From Pseudomonas sp. Irchel 3E13 (lineage in GTDB: Bacteria; Pseudomonadota; Gammaproteobacteria; Pseudomonadales; Pseudomonadaceae), in NCBI RefSeq assembly GCF_900187455.1, contig NZ_FYDX01000007.1:62001-126000 (forward strand): 64,000 nt of DNA, read 5' to 3'. The notes under the pieces were generated by a model that made no database searches, had not been told where the DNA came from, and worked only from the letters and a program-made list of their open reading frames with translations. Of the stretch, positions 17,789 through 26,492 are shown one piece after another. Each line of letters opens with the position of its first letter. Position 1 is the stretch's first letter. The position numbers and the translations under genes were made by a program.

Positions 17789-19594
17789 TCAGTAAGACAG
17801 GCCGAAGTTCGCTTCGTCCATCGCCATCAGGTTGTTCGCACCGGACAGCATGGTGGCAACGTGAGTGCGGGTACGCGGCAGGATGCGCTGGAAGTAGAAG
17901 CGCGCGGTCTGCAGCTTGGCGGTGTAGAAGGCTTCTTCGCTGGTGCCGGCAGCCAGTTTCTCGGCCGCCAGGCGGGCGATGTCAGCCCAGAAGTAGGCCA
18001 GGCAGGCGTAGCCGGAGTACATCAGGTAGTCCACCGAAGCGGCGCCGACTTCCTCGCGGTCCTTCATGGCGGCCATGCCGACCTTCATGGTCAGTTCGCC
18101 CCACTCTTTGTTCAGCGCGGCCAGTGGCTCGACGAATTCCTTGGTAGCTTCGTTGCCTTCCTGGTTCTGGCAGAACTTGTGGACGATCTTGGTGAAGCCC
18201 TTCAGCGCTTCGCCCTGGGTCATCAGGACTTTACGGCCCAGCAGGTCCAGGGCCTGGATGCCGGTGGTGCCTTCGTACAGCATGGAGATACGGCTGTCGC
18301 GAACGTTCTGCTCCATGCCCCACTCGGCGATGAAGCCGTGGCCGCCGTAGATCTGCACGCCGTGGTTGGCGGCTTCGAAGCCGACTTCGGTCATGAAGGC
18401 CTTGGCGATCGGCGTCATGAAGGCCAGCAGTGCGTCGGCTTTCTTCTTCTCTTCTTCGTCCTGGCTGTACTTGACGATGTCCACTTGCTTGGCGGTGAAG
18501 TAGACCATGGCGCGGTTGCCTTCGGCGAAGGCCTTCATGGTCAGCAGCATGCGGCGCACGTCCGGGTGGACGATGATCGGGTCAGCCGCTTTTTCCGGTG
18601 CTTTCGGACCGGTCAGCGAGCGCATTTGCAGGCGGTCACGGGCGTATTTCAGGCCACCCTGGAAGGCCACTTCGGCGTGGGCCAGGCCTTGCAGCGCGGT
18701 CCCCAGGCGAGCGGTGTTCATGAAGGTGAACATGCAGTTCAGGCCTTTGTTGGCCGGGCCAATCAGGTAGCCGGTGGCGGCGTCGAAGTTCATCACGCAG
18801 GTGGCGTTGCCGTGGATGCCCATCTTGTGTTCGAGGGAACCGCAGGAAACAGCGTTGCGCTCGCCGACAGTGCCTTCGGCGGTCGGTAGGAACTTCGGCA
18901 CGATGAACAGGGAAATGCCTTTGGTGCCGGCCGGTGCATCGGGCAGGCGGGCCAGGACGATATGGACGATGTTGTCGGCCATGTCGTGTTCACCAGCGGA
19001 AATGAAGATCTTGGTGCCGGTGACTTTGTAGGAACCGTCGGCCTGAGGTTCGGCCTTGGTCCGCAGCATGCCCAGGTCGGTGCCGCAATGCGGCTCGGTC
19101 AGGCACATGGTGCCGGTCCATTCGCCGGACACCAGCTTGGTCAGGTAAGCCTCTTGCTGCTCGGGGGTGCCGTGCTCGGAGATGGTGTTCATCGCGCCGT
19201 GGGACAGGCCAGGGTACATGCCCCAGGACCAGTTCGACTCGCCAACCATTTCGCTGACCGCCAGGCCCAGCGACTCCGGCAGGCCCTGGCCGCCGTGATC
19301 GACGTCATGCGCCAGGCTCGGCCAGCCGCCTTCGACAAACTGCTTGTAGGCTTCCTTGAAACCGGTAGGGGTTTTCACGCCCGACTCGCTCCAGGTACAG
19401 CCTTCCAGGTCACCAACGCGGTTCAGCGGGGCCAATACCTGTTCACAGAACTTGGCGCCTTCCTCGAGGATGGCATCCACCATGTCAGGCGTGGCGTCCT
19501 GGCAACCCGGCAGGCTCTGATAGTGCGCTTCATAGCCGAGCAGTTCATCACGGACGAAACGAATATCACGCAAGGGGGCTTTGTATTCAGGCAT
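17789..19594 (-). CDS. Acyl-CoA dehydrogenase (FadE1/PA0506-like)
   Basis: The 601-residue acyl-CoA dehydrogenase has the same architecture as its paralog at 14369-16147: FAD-binding segments MCLTEPHCGTDLG and KVTGTKIFISAGEHD, catalytic-base motif YEGTTGIQALDLLGRKV, and a C-terminal helical extension. It starts fatty-acid beta-oxidation by making the trans-2-enoyl-CoA. Its position next to the biotin operon suggests the P. aeruginosa PA0506 type, reported as long-chain preferring and PsrA-regulated; this equivalence is inferred. Two abutting PsrA-type boxes lie 81-107 bases before the ATG, supporting induction by long-chain acyl groups. Confidence 0.93.
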   Translation of the reverse strand: MPEYKAPLRDIRFVRDELLGYEAHYQSLPGCQDATPDMVDAILEEGAKFCEQVLAPLNRVGDLEGCTWSESGVKTPTGFKEAYKQFVEGGWPSLAHDVDHGGQGLPESLGLAVSEMVGESNWSWGMYPGLSHGAMNTISEHGTPEQQEAYLTKLVSGEWTGTMCLTEPHCGTDLGMLRTKAEPQADGSYKVTGTKIFISAGEHDMADNIVHIVLARLPDAPAGTKGISLFIVPKFLPTAEGTVGERNAVSCGSLEHKMGIHGNATCVMNFDAATGYLIGPANKGLNCMFTFMNTARLGTALQGLAHAEVAFQGGLKYARDRLQMRSLTGPKAPEKAADPIIVHPDVRRMLLTMKAFAEGNRAMVYFTAKQVDIVKYSQDEEEKKKADALLAFMTPIAKAFMTEVGFEAANHGVQIYGGHGFIAEWGMEQNVRDSRISMLYEGTTGIQALDLLGRKVLMTQGEALKGFTKIVHKFCQNQEGNEATKEFVEPLAALNKEWGELTMKVGMAAMKDREEVGAASVDYLMYSGYACLAYFWADIARLAAEKLAAGTSEEAFYTAKLQTARFYFQRILPRTRTHVATMLSGANNLMAMDEANFGLSY

Positions 19595-19674
19595 AGCGAT
19601 GAACCTCTGCTGATGAATCCTGGATGGGGTGGGAGAGACCGCGACACACCGACCAGCTCTTGGCGGCTTTCGGT

Positions 19675-19701
19675 CAAACAGTTGTTTGAAACATACGTTT
19701 A
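19675..19701 (-). promoter_or_regulatory. Tandem PsrA-type operators before the acyl-CoA dehydrogenase
   Basis: CAAAC-AGTT-GTTTG (19675-19688) matches the published PsrA consensus (G/C)AAAC-N2-4-GTTT(G/C) exactly, and GAAAC-ATAC-GTTTA (19688-19701) matches in all but the last base. They share one base and lie 81-107 bases upstream of the ATG at 19594. PsrA is the TetR-type repressor that releases DNA on binding long-chain fatty acids. Confidence 0.75.
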
Positions 19702-19868
19702 CGCCGAAAGCTTGTCAAGCACCCCGCCGGTGGCACTTTTGTCATCCTCCGTTTGCATGAAACCCTGCAAGAAAGTGTAGAAAACACGCAGCCGAACGCC
19801 CGGCACAATTGCCAAGGCGCTGATGAATAAAGGGTATCGGGGAAAGATGAAGCCTGAAGCGGCGGGCC

Positions 19869-20165
19869 TCAGGCGTAGGTATCGATCAGCGTGCCGAGCA
19901 TTTCGTCCGACGCTTTGGCCACTTTGACACCGAGTTCGACCTGCTGCTTGCCCAGGGCCTGCTCAACGGTGTTGGTGGCCAGGTCCAATTGCTGGCTGCG
20001 ATCGACCGAACGCAGGCGCTCGGCCTGGTAGTCGCTGGACTGGCTGGTGACGGCACGCTCGACGGTGCTGTTGGCGATCTGGCTGACAGCCTGATCGACG
20101 CGGTGCTGACCGGCCTGAATGGCGCCCAGGCCGGCATAGAATGCGGAACTGCCCGAGATTTCCAT
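19869..20165 (-). CDS. Small conserved-looking protein of unknown function
   Basis: The 98-residue protein starts MEISGSSAFYAGLGAIQAGQ and is predicted helical throughout, rich in Gln, Ala, Val and Ser, with heptad-like spacing in VDQAVSQIANSTVERAV and LATNTVEQALGKQQVELGVKVAKASDEMLGTLIDTYA. It has no signal peptide, membrane segment or cysteine. The pattern recalls short flagellar rod-like helical proteins, but I cannot assign a family. It stands alone between bioD (150 bases upstream of its start) and the fadE1-like gene. Codon bias fits the neighbours, so it is probably real. Confidence 0.75.
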   Translation of the reverse strand: MEISGSSAFYAGLGAIQAGQHRVDQAVSQIANSTVERAVTSQSSDYQAERLRSVDRSQQLDLATNTVEQALGKQQVELGVKVAKASDEMLGTLIDTYA

Positions 20166-20314
20166 TTCAATACTCCAAAAAGCTTGAAGGCGAGAGTGGC
20201 AATACAGTGGCTATTGAAGCAGAGGCCGGCGCAAAAGGCCCGTCAAAAACACTAATGGCACCCTGCCCTGCAATAGAGAACCGCTAGCGACCGACCAGAC
20301 CTTGCACGGTCGCG

Positions 20315-20995
20315 TCAGTCCAGCAGGTCGATTTGCAGATGCTCCGCCACCGCTTCCGCGCTCGCCGGCTTGAGCCGTGGCACACGTCCCAGACAGGGTG
20401 CGGGCAGCCGCTCGGCAAGGCTGGCGAGGTTCTCTTCCAGCCGCGAGGTGCGCGAATCAATGATGTTGGCCACCCAGCCCGCCAGTTGCAGGCCATCGCG
20501 GGCAATTGCCTCGGCGCTGAGCAGTGCGTGGTTGATGCAGCCCAGCCGCACGCCGACCACCAAAATAACCGGTAGCTTCAGCGCCACCGCCAGGTCGGAC
20601 AGATTGGCGTGGTGCGACAGCGGCACCCGCCAGCCGCCCGCGCCTTCGATCAGGGTGAAATCCGCCTGCCGGGCGAGAATCTCGCGCATCGGCCCGAGCA
20701 GCCCCTGCACGCTGAGGTCGATACCGGCTTCGCGGGCGGCAAGGTGCGGCGCGATGGCCGGCTCGAAGGCGAAGGGATTGATCTGTTCGTAGGGCAACTT
20801 GATCGAACTCTGCGCGATCAGTGCCAGGGCATCGGCATTGCGCAGGCCCTTGGGCGTCACTTCGCAGCCCGAGGCCACCGGCTTGGCGCCGAGGGTGCTG
20901 AGGCCAGCCAGTTGCGCCGCATGCAGCAGGCCGGCGGCGACGGTGGTCTTGCCGACATCGGTATCGGTTCCGGCGATGAAATAGGCCGCGGTCAT
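20315..20995 (-). CDS. bioD: Dethiobiotin synthetase
   Basis: BioD carboxylates 7,8-diaminononanoate to dethiobiotin using ATP. The 226-residue protein has the P-loop GTDTDVGKTTVA (K16) at its N-terminus, the substrate segment KPVASGCE and the IEGAGGWRVPL motif. It is the last gene of the bioBFHCD operon and starts one base after the bioC stop. bioA, needed for the step before, is not in this window. A 7-bp inverted repeat (20287-20313) just beyond the stop may help termination but is weak. Confidence 0.96.
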   Translation of the reverse strand: MTAAYFIAGTDTDVGKTTVAAGLLHAAQLAGLSTLGAKPVASGCEVTPKGLRNADALALIAQSSIKLPYEQINPFAFEPAIAPHLAAREAGIDLSVQGLLGPMREILARQADFTLIEGAGGWRVPLSHHANLSDLAVALKLPVILVVGVRLGCINHALLSAEAIARDGLQLAGWVANIIDSRTSRLEENLASLAERLPAPCLGRVPRLKPASAEAVAEHLQIDLLD

Positions 20996-20996
20996 G

Positions 20997-21821
20997 TCAC
21001 TCCCCTTGTGTCAGCGGCTTGTGCAAAACCCCGTATACCACCTGATAGGTGGCCGGCAGGCCTTGCGGCTGGCGGAACTGCTCGTAAGCCCGCAACAGCC
21101 CCTGCATCCGCGCCCGTCCGGTCAGTCCGGTGGGTCGACCGGGGTTGAGGTTGTGCGCGCCCAACGCTTTCAATTCATGGGTCAGACTGCGCACATCAGG
21201 GTAGTGCAAGACATGCGGTTGTGCATGCAACCCAACTACCTCAAGGCCGCTCTCACCGCACAGGCGCTGATAATCCTCGAGCCGGCGGAAGCGGTTGACA
21301 TGCACCAGCCCATCCACCGCCTCCCAACTGGCCCGCAGCTCATGCAGGGTGCCAACGCACAGGCTGGAGAAGGCCAGCACGCCACCCGGCTGCAACACGC
21401 GCCGCGCCTCGCTCAGCACGGCGCGAAAGTCCGCGCACCACTGCACCGCCAAGCTGGAGAACATCAGCTCCGCGCAGCTATGCCGCAGCGGCAGCCGCTC
21501 GGCATCCCCGGCCACATGAAAGTGCGCGCCACCCGCCTCGCGGGCATGGCGCAGCATGCCTTCGGCGATATCGACAGCGACACCCAGCCCCTGTGGATAA
21601 CGTACCTGCAACTGACGGCTGAAATGACCGGTGCCGCTGCCCAGATCAATCCAGCACCGCGGCTGCAGATCCTTCGGCAGCAGCCCTTGCAAGTGGCCGC
21701 CCACGGCGCGCTGCAATTCGGCGACGCTGTCGTAGCTGGCGGCGGCACGGGAAAACGACGCGGCCACTTGGCGCTTGTCGGGCAAGGCGCCGGGCAACCC
21801 CGGCAGGGATAGATCAGTCAT
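20997..21821 (-). CDS. bioC: Malonyl-ACP O-methyltransferase
   Basis: BioC methylates malonyl-ACP with SAM so that fatty-acid synthase can build the pimeloyl chain. The 274-residue protein has the class I methyltransferase SAM motif DLGSGTG at residues 59-65 and the BioC N-terminal signature [22 protein letters not shown], split here at [14 protein letters not shown]. The C-terminal part is longer than in E. coli BioC. Its ATG at 21821 overlaps the end of bioH by 8 bases, so it is translationally coupled; a longer upstream frame lies within bioH and is not used. Confidence 0.95.
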   Translation of the reverse strand: MTDLSLPGLPGALPDKRQVAASFSRAAASYDSVAELQRAVGGHLQGLLPKDLQPRCWIDLGSGTGHFSRQLQVRYPQGLGVAVDIAEGMLRHAREAGGAHFHVAGDAERLPLRHSCAELMFSSLAVQWCADFRAVLSEARRVLQPGGVLAFSSLCVGTLHELRASWEAVDGLVHVNRFRRLEDYQRLCGESGLEVVGLHAQPHVLHYPDVRSLTHELKALGAHNLNPGRPTGLTGRARMQGLLRAYEQFRQPQGLPATYQVVYGVLHKPLTQGE

Positions 21822-22545
21822 CGCCGCTCTCGTGCAGGAAGGTCTTGATGGCCGCGGCCAGGTCTTGCGGGTATTCGAGGATGAAGGCGTGGGAAGCCTC
21901 TTCCACCAGCCCCACTTCCACATCCGGCAACAAGTCGCTGAGGGCCCGGGCGGCCTTGGCCGGCACCAGCTCATCAGCACCGGCAAACAGATGCAGTTGC
22001 GGTCCGCCGTAGGCTTGCAGCGCCGCGCGGGTGTCCAGTCGGCCGAGGATTTCCAGGCCATTCACCAGCAGCACGGGATCGGTGTCCGGCACGCCGACTT
22101 CCAATTGGCGCAGAACACTTTTCTGTTCCTGCGCGCCCTTGCTGCAGAGCGATTTGAAGCGCTTGAGGGTGACGGAGGTGTGGCCCCGACAACCGTCGAC
22201 AAACGCCTCGAAGGTGTCCGCTGCCATGCCATCCGGCCAGTCGGGACGGGCGACGAAACTGAGGTTGCTGGCCAGGGTCAGCAGCCCGCAGCAGCGGTCG
22301 CCGCGCCGCGCCGCCAACTCGGCGGCGAGCATCCCGCCCAGCGACCAGCCGCCCAGCCAGGTGTCCTTGGGCAGGCGCCGGTCCAGCTCGTCGAGCCAGA
22401 CGTTCGGGTCATCGCTGACCCGTTCCGGCAACGTCGCCAGTTCGACCCGAAGGCCGGCATCCTGCGCCCGCAGACTGGCCGCCAGCGGCTCCAGCGCGGC
22501 ACTGCCCAGGCCCCAGCCCGGCAGCAGAATCAGATGGTTACGCAT
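21814..22545 (-). CDS. bioH: Pimeloyl-ACP methyl ester esterase
   Basis: BioH removes the methyl group from pimeloyl-ACP methyl ester, ending chain elongation. The 243-residue alpha/beta hydrolase starts [21 protein letters not shown], with the oxyanion region LLPGWG, nucleophile S68 in GGWSLGG, and candidate acid and histidine in FAGADELV and EASHAFI. The ATG at 22545 gives the family N-terminus; 13 more upstream codons lie inside bioF. It overlaps bioF by 8 bases at its start and bioC by 8 at its end. Confidence 0.95.
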   Translation of the reverse strand: MRNHLILLPGWGLGSAALEPLAASLRAQDAGLRVELATLPERVSDDPNVWLDELDRRLPKDTWLGGWSLGGMLAAELAARRGDRCCGLLTLASNLSFVARPDWPDGMAADTFEAFVDGCRGHTSVTLKRFKSLCSKGAQEQKSVLRQLEVGVPDTDPVLLVNGLEILGRLDTRAALQAYGGPQLHLFAGADELVPAKAARALSDLLPDVEVGLVEEASHAFILEYPQDLAAAIKTFLHESGDD

Positions 22546-23710
22546 CGACAGGCTCCAACAGCGGATAGCACTCGGCCAATGCATTCAACAATAGCTGCAC
22601 CTGCGCCTGGCTGTGCGCGGCGGTCAGGGTCACGCGCAAGCGGGCGCTGCCGGCGGGCACGGTGGGCGGACGAATCGCGGTCACCAAAAGGCCGCGCTCG
22701 CGCAGCATCCGCGACAGCGCCATGGCGCGTCCGGCATCACCGATCAGGATCGGCTGGATCGGCGTGAAGCTGTCCATCAGTTGCAGGCCGATCTGCTCGG
22801 CGCCGCCGCGGAACTGGGCGATCAGCGCCGCCAGATGTTCGCGCCGCCAGTATTCGTCGCGCAGCAGGCTGAGGCTTTTCAGCGTGGCGCAGGCCAGCGC
22901 CGGTGGCTGGCTGGTGGTGTAGATGTACGGGCGGGCGAACTGGATCAGGCACTCGATCAGCTCTTCGCTGCCGGCAACGAACGCACCCGCCGTACCAAAC
23001 GCCTTGCCCAGCGTGCCAACCAGTACCGGCAGTTCTTCCAGGCTCAGGCCGAAGTGCTCGGCCACCCCGCCGCCCTTGCGACCCAGGGTGCCGAAGCCGT
23101 GGGCGTCGTCCACCATCAACCAGGCGCCCTTGTCACGGCTGCGGTTGACCAGTTCCGGCAGGTCGGCGATATCGCCGTCCATGCTGAACACGCCATCGGT
23201 AACCACCAGGGTATTGCCTTCGGCTTTATCGAGGCGGTTGTCGAGGCTGTCGCCGTCGTTGTGCAAATAGCGGTTGAAGCGCGCGCCACTGAGCAACCCG
23301 GCATCCAGCAGCGAGGCGTGGTTGAGGCGGTCTTGCAGAACGGTATCGCCCTGCCCCACCAGCGCGGTAATGGCGCCGAGGTTGGCCATGTAGCCGGTGG
23401 TGAATAGCAGCGCCCGCGGGCGCCCGGTGAACTCGGCCAGGGCCTCTTCCAGTTCATGGTGCGGCGTGCTGTGACCAACCACCAAGTGCGAGGCGCCACC
23501 GCCCACGCCCCAGCGCTCGGCGCCGGCACGCCAGGCGGCGATAACGTCGGGGTGGTTGGCCAGGCCAAGGTAATCGTTGCTGCAGAAGGCCAGCAGCGGC
23601 TGGCCGTCCACTACCACCTGCGGCCCCTGCGGGCTTTGCAGCAACGGGCGCTGACGATACAGGTCAGCGGCGCGCCGCTGTTCGAGGCGCGCACGGAGAT
23701 CGAAGCTCAT
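22538..23710 (-). CDS. bioF: 8-amino-7-oxononanoate synthase
   Basis: This PLP enzyme of the alpha-oxoamine synthase family condenses pimeloyl-ACP with alanine to give 8-amino-7-oxononanoate. The 390-residue protein shows [15 protein letters not shown], the histidine of [18 protein letters not shown], the aspartate of [12 protein letters not shown] and the PLP lysine in [15 protein letters not shown] (about residue 236). It starts 7 bases after bioB. Confidence 0.97.
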   Translation of the reverse strand: MSFDLRARLEQRRAADLYRQRPLLQSPQGPQVVVDGQPLLAFCSNDYLGLANHPDVIAAWRAGAERWGVGGGASHLVVGHSTPHHELEEALAEFTGRPRALLFTTGYMANLGAITALVGQGDTVLQDRLNHASLLDAGLLSGARFNRYLHNDGDSLDNRLDKAEGNTLVVTDGVFSMDGDIADLPELVNRSRDKGAWLMVDDAHGFGTLGRKGGGVAEHFGLSLEELPVLVGTLGKAFGTAGAFVAGSEELIECLIQFARPYIYTTSQPPALACATLKSLSLLRDEYWRREHLAALIAQFRGGAEQIGLQLMDSFTPIQPILIGDAGRAMALSRMLRERGLLVTAIRPPTVPAGSARLRVTLTAAHSQAQVQLLLNALAECYPLLEPVDA

Positions 23711-23717
23711 GGCTGCC

Positions 23718-24776
23718 TCAGACCGACGCGGCGTTGTAGAACAGCTCGCTGCTCTTCTGCTCGATCAATGCCTGCTCGATGGCGGCCTGATGCACTTCGT
23801 CGGCGTGCTCTTCGCGGGCTTCGGGCTTGATGCCCAGGCGTGCGAAAAGCTGCATGTCCTTGTCGGCCTGTGGGTTGGCGGTGGTCAGCAGTTTCTCGCC
23901 GTAGAAGATCGAGTTGGCCCCGGCCATGAACGCCAGCGCCTGCATCTGCTCGTTCATCGCTTCGCGCCCGGCGGACAGCCGGACATGGGACTGCGGCATC
24001 AGAATGCGGGCGACCGCCAGCATGCGGATGAAGTCGAACGGATCGACCTCCTCGGCGTTTTCCAGCGGCGTGCCGGCGACTTTCACCAGCATGTTGATCG
24101 GCACCGATTCCGGGTGCTCCGGCAGGTTGGCCAACTGGATCAGCAGGCCGGCACGGTCGTCCAGCGACTCGCCCATGCCAAGGATCCCGCCCGAGCAGAT
24201 CTTCATCCCGGCGTCACGCACATAGGCAAGTGTCTGCAGGCGCTCGCTGTAGGTGCGGGTGGTGATGATGCTGCCGTAGAACTCCGGCGAGGTGTCGAGG
24301 TTGTGGTTGTAGTAATCCAGGCCAGCATCGGCCAGGGCGACGGTCTGCTCCTGGTCGAGCTTGCCCAGGGTCATGCAGGTTTCCAGGCCCAGGGCCTTGA
24401 CCCCTTTGACCATCTGCAGGACGTAGGGCATGTCCTTGGCCGACGGGTGCTTCCACGCCGCGCCCATGCAGAAACGGGTGGAGCCGATGGCCTTGGCTCG
24501 GGCGGCCTCTTCCAGCACCTTTTGCACTTCCATCAGCTTCTGTTTTTCCAGCCCGGTGTTGTAGTGACCGGACTGCGGACAATATTTGCAATCTTCCGGG
24601 CAGGCGCCGGTCTTGATCGACAGCAGCGTCGAGACCTGTACGCGATTGGGGTCGAAATGCGCCCGGTGCACCATCTGCGCCTGGAACAGCAGGTCATTGA
24701 ACGGCTGCTGGAACAGGGCTTTGACTTCGGCCAGGGACCAGTCGTGACGAAGCGTTGCAGTTGCGCTGGCGCTCAT
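23718..24776 (-). CDS. bioB: Biotin synthase (radical SAM)
   Basis: BioB inserts sulfur into dethiobiotin using a radical SAM 4Fe-4S cluster and a sacrificial 2Fe-2S cluster. The 352-residue protein has C59-xxx-C63-xx-C66 in [14 protein letters not shown] and 2Fe-2S ligand candidates in [18 protein letters not shown] and the SAGRE arginine ([10 protein letters not shown]). The frame is open 37 codons upstream, but the ATG at 24776, with AAGGA before it, gives the family start. It is first in the operon bioB-F-H-C-D and has a promoter overlapped by a BirA-type operator. Confidence 0.97.
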   Translation of the reverse strand: MSASATATLRHDWSLAEVKALFQQPFNDLLFQAQMVHRAHFDPNRVQVSTLLSIKTGACPEDCKYCPQSGHYNTGLEKQKLMEVQKVLEEAARAKAIGSTRFCMGAAWKHPSAKDMPYVLQMVKGVKALGLETCMTLGKLDQEQTVALADAGLDYYNHNLDTSPEFYGSIITTRTYSERLQTLAYVRDAGMKICSGGILGMGESLDDRAGLLIQLANLPEHPESVPINMLVKVAGTPLENAEEVDPFDFIRMLAVARILMPQSHVRLSAGREAMNEQMQALAFMAGANSIFYGEKLLTTANPQADKDMQLFARLGIKPEAREEHADEVHQAAIEQALIEQKSSELFYNAASV

Positions 24777-24849
24777 GGGCGTTTCCTTGTTTAGGCTTGT
24801 ACTGGCGCCGGAACAGGAATGCCCCGCCAGCGCATCACGGATAGCCCGC

Positions 24850-24878
24850 ATAGTTAAGGAAGCCTCATGCGCTGTCAA
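24850..24878 (-). promoter_or_regulatory. bioB operon promoter
   Basis: On the minus strand a perfect -35 TTGACA (24878-24873), a 17-base spacer and a weak -10 AACTAT (24855-24850) lie 74-102 bases before the bioB ATG. The -35 lies within the left half of the BirA-type inverted repeat, so bound BirA would exclude RNA polymerase. Confidence 0.6.
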
Positions 24879-25604
24879 CCACATCAAGAACCACCGGTTT
24901 ACATCTGTACAAATAACAACCAGACCTGCTTATTGTGTGATGAAGCGTCCGAGCAGCCGCACCCGATTTGCGTGCCTTGTGAAAGCGAGCTGCCCTGGCT
25001 CGATGAACACTGCCGGATCTGCGCCCTGCCGCTGCCGATGCGCGGTCTGCTCTGCGGCCAGTGCGCGCGCCGGCGTCCGGCGTTCCGGCAGGTCGAAGCG
25101 CCCTGGCATTACGGCTTTCCCGTGGATGCGCTGATCACCCACTTCAAGCACCAGCGCCAATGGCCACTGGGCCGGCTGCTGGCGCAGATGCTCGGCAACT
25201 GGCTCGGCCATCGCTTCGACGAAGGCCTGCCGCGCCCGGACCTGCTGTTGCCGGTACCCATGGCAACCCGGCGCCTGCGCCAACGCGGCTACAACCAGGC
25301 GCAGATGCTCGCCGAGTGGATCAGTGCGCAACTGAAGATTCCCTGCAATTCACAACTGCTGGACCGATTGCGAGACACCCCGGCGCAACAGGACCTGAAC
25401 GCCCGCGCACGCAAGCGCAACCTCAACGGCGCCTTCGCCCTCGCGACCGCGGAGGGCATCCAGGGCCGCCATCTGGCGCTGGTCGATGACGTCCTGACCA
25501 CCGGCGCAACAGCCCAGGCACTGGCGCGCCTGCTGTGTGATGCCGGGGCGAAACGGGTCGATGTCTACTGCCTGGCGCGCACCCCGCGACCCGGCGACGC
25601 TTGA
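24867..25604 (+). CDS. comF: ComF family phosphoribosyltransferase-like protein
   Basis: The 245-residue ComF/GntX-type protein has an N-terminal zinc-finger-like region (CLLC, CVPC, CRIC and CGQC pairs, about residues 21-75) and a C-terminal type I phosphoribosyltransferase domain with the PRPP loop [11 protein letters not shown]. ComF proteins help take up or process single-stranded DNA in natural transformation; in non-competent bacteria the role is unclear. The ATG at 24867 is supported by AAGGA seven bases upstream and is needed to keep the first cysteine pair. Its first 13 codons contain the BirA-type operator of the divergent bioB gene. Confidence 0.9.
   Translation: MRCQPHQEPPVYICTNNNQTCLLCDEASEQPHPICVPCESELPWLDEHCRICALPLPMRGLLCGQCARRRPAFRQVEAPWHYGFPVDALITHFKHQRQWPLGRLLAQMLGNWLGHRFDEGLPRPDLLLPVPMATRRLRQRGYNQAQMLAEWISAQLKIPCNSQLLDRLRDTPAQQDLNARARKRNLNGAFALATAEGIQGRHLALVDDVLTTGATAQALARLLCDAGAKRVDVYCLARTPRPGDA
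24873..24903. promoter_or_regulatory. BirA-type biotin operator
   Basis: TGTCAACC (24873-24880), 15 bases, then GGTTTACA (24896-24903) matches the proteobacterial BirA consensus TTGTAAACC-N14/15-GGTTTACAA with one mismatch inside the inner 8-base half-sites; the outermost bases differ. It lies between the divergent bioB and comF starts, inside the first codons of comF, and covers the bioB -35. Confidence 0.75.
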
Positions 25605-25663
25605 CTTGCAGCAGGCAGGCGGGCACTTTCCTGCCGATCATCGTCATCTTTCGTACCCATCCT

Positions 25664-26428
25664 ATGCCCTTGCCCGCGCCCCTGACCCAGCACATCGTCC
25701 GCCGTCCGCAACGTATCGGCCTGTTGCAGCACATTGACGAGCAAGGCTCGATCACCCGTGCCGCAAAAGCCGCCGGCATGAGCTACAAGGCCGCGTGGGA
25801 CGCCATCGACGAACTGAACAACCTCGCCGCCCGACCGCTGGTGGAACGCAGCACCGGTGGCCGCGGCGGCGGCGGCGCCCGCCTGTCGGATGAAGGACGC
25901 CGGGTGCTGCGCCTGTACCAACGCCTGCAGATCCTGCAGGCGCAGATCCTCGAAGAAGCCGAGGACAGCAGCGACCTCGACCTGCTCGGCCGCCTGATGC
26001 TGCGCACCAGCGCGCGCAACCAGTTGCATGGCCGGGTCAGCGCGATCCATCCGCAAGGGCGCAACGACACCATCGAACTGACCCTCGCCGGCGGTCTGCG
26101 CATCGAAGCGCAGATCACACACGACAGCACCCATCGCCTGGAGCTGGAGATCGGCACCGCGGTGGTCGCGCTGATCAAGGCCGGCTGGCTGGAACTGGCC
26201 ACCCTCGACGAACCGGTGCCCGCGGGCAGCAACAGCCTGAACGCGGAAATCGAAGAATTGCTCGACGATCCACAGGGCCCCAGCGAGCTGCGCCTGACGT
26301 TGAGCAGCGGGCAGATTCTCTGTGCGTTCGCCGAGCCGGAGTGGCTGCGGACCCACGGTCTTGGCGTCGGAAACGTCGTACAGGTTCGCTTCCTTCCGAC
26401 CTACGTTCTTCTCGGAACACCGGTCTAA
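25664..26428 (+). CDS. ModE-like molybdate-responsive regulator
   Basis: The 254-residue protein has the ModE layout: an N-terminal winged helix-turn-helix (about 10-115) with RIGLLQHIDEQGSITRAAKAAGMSYKAAWDAI, split here at the AAGMSYKAAWDAI helix, a glycine-rich wing (STGGRGGGGARLS), and two TOBE/Mop modules (about 118-185 and 195-252) that bind molybdate. ModE represses molybdate uptake genes and adjusts molybdoenzyme genes. No modABC genes lie nearby, so it acts on distant targets. I chose the ATG at 25664; the frame is open 21 codons further upstream but that extension is unlike the family. Confidence 0.85.
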   Translation: MPLPAPLTQHIVRRPQRIGLLQHIDEQGSITRAAKAAGMSYKAAWDAIDELNNLAARPLVERSTGGRGGGGARLSDEGRRVLRLYQRLQILQAQILEEAEDSSDLDLLGRLMLRTSARNQLHGRVSAIHPQGRNDTIELTLAGGLRIEAQITHDSTHRLELEIGTAVVALIKAGWLELATLDEPVPAGSNSLNAEIEELLDDPQGPSELRLTLSSGQILCAFAEPEWLRTHGLGVGNVVQVRFLPTYVLLGTPV

Positions 26429-26492
26429 AATTCGCCATATAAATGTCATAACGGCTGATTAAGGTGACTGCCTAAACCGCAGGAAGCCTGTC

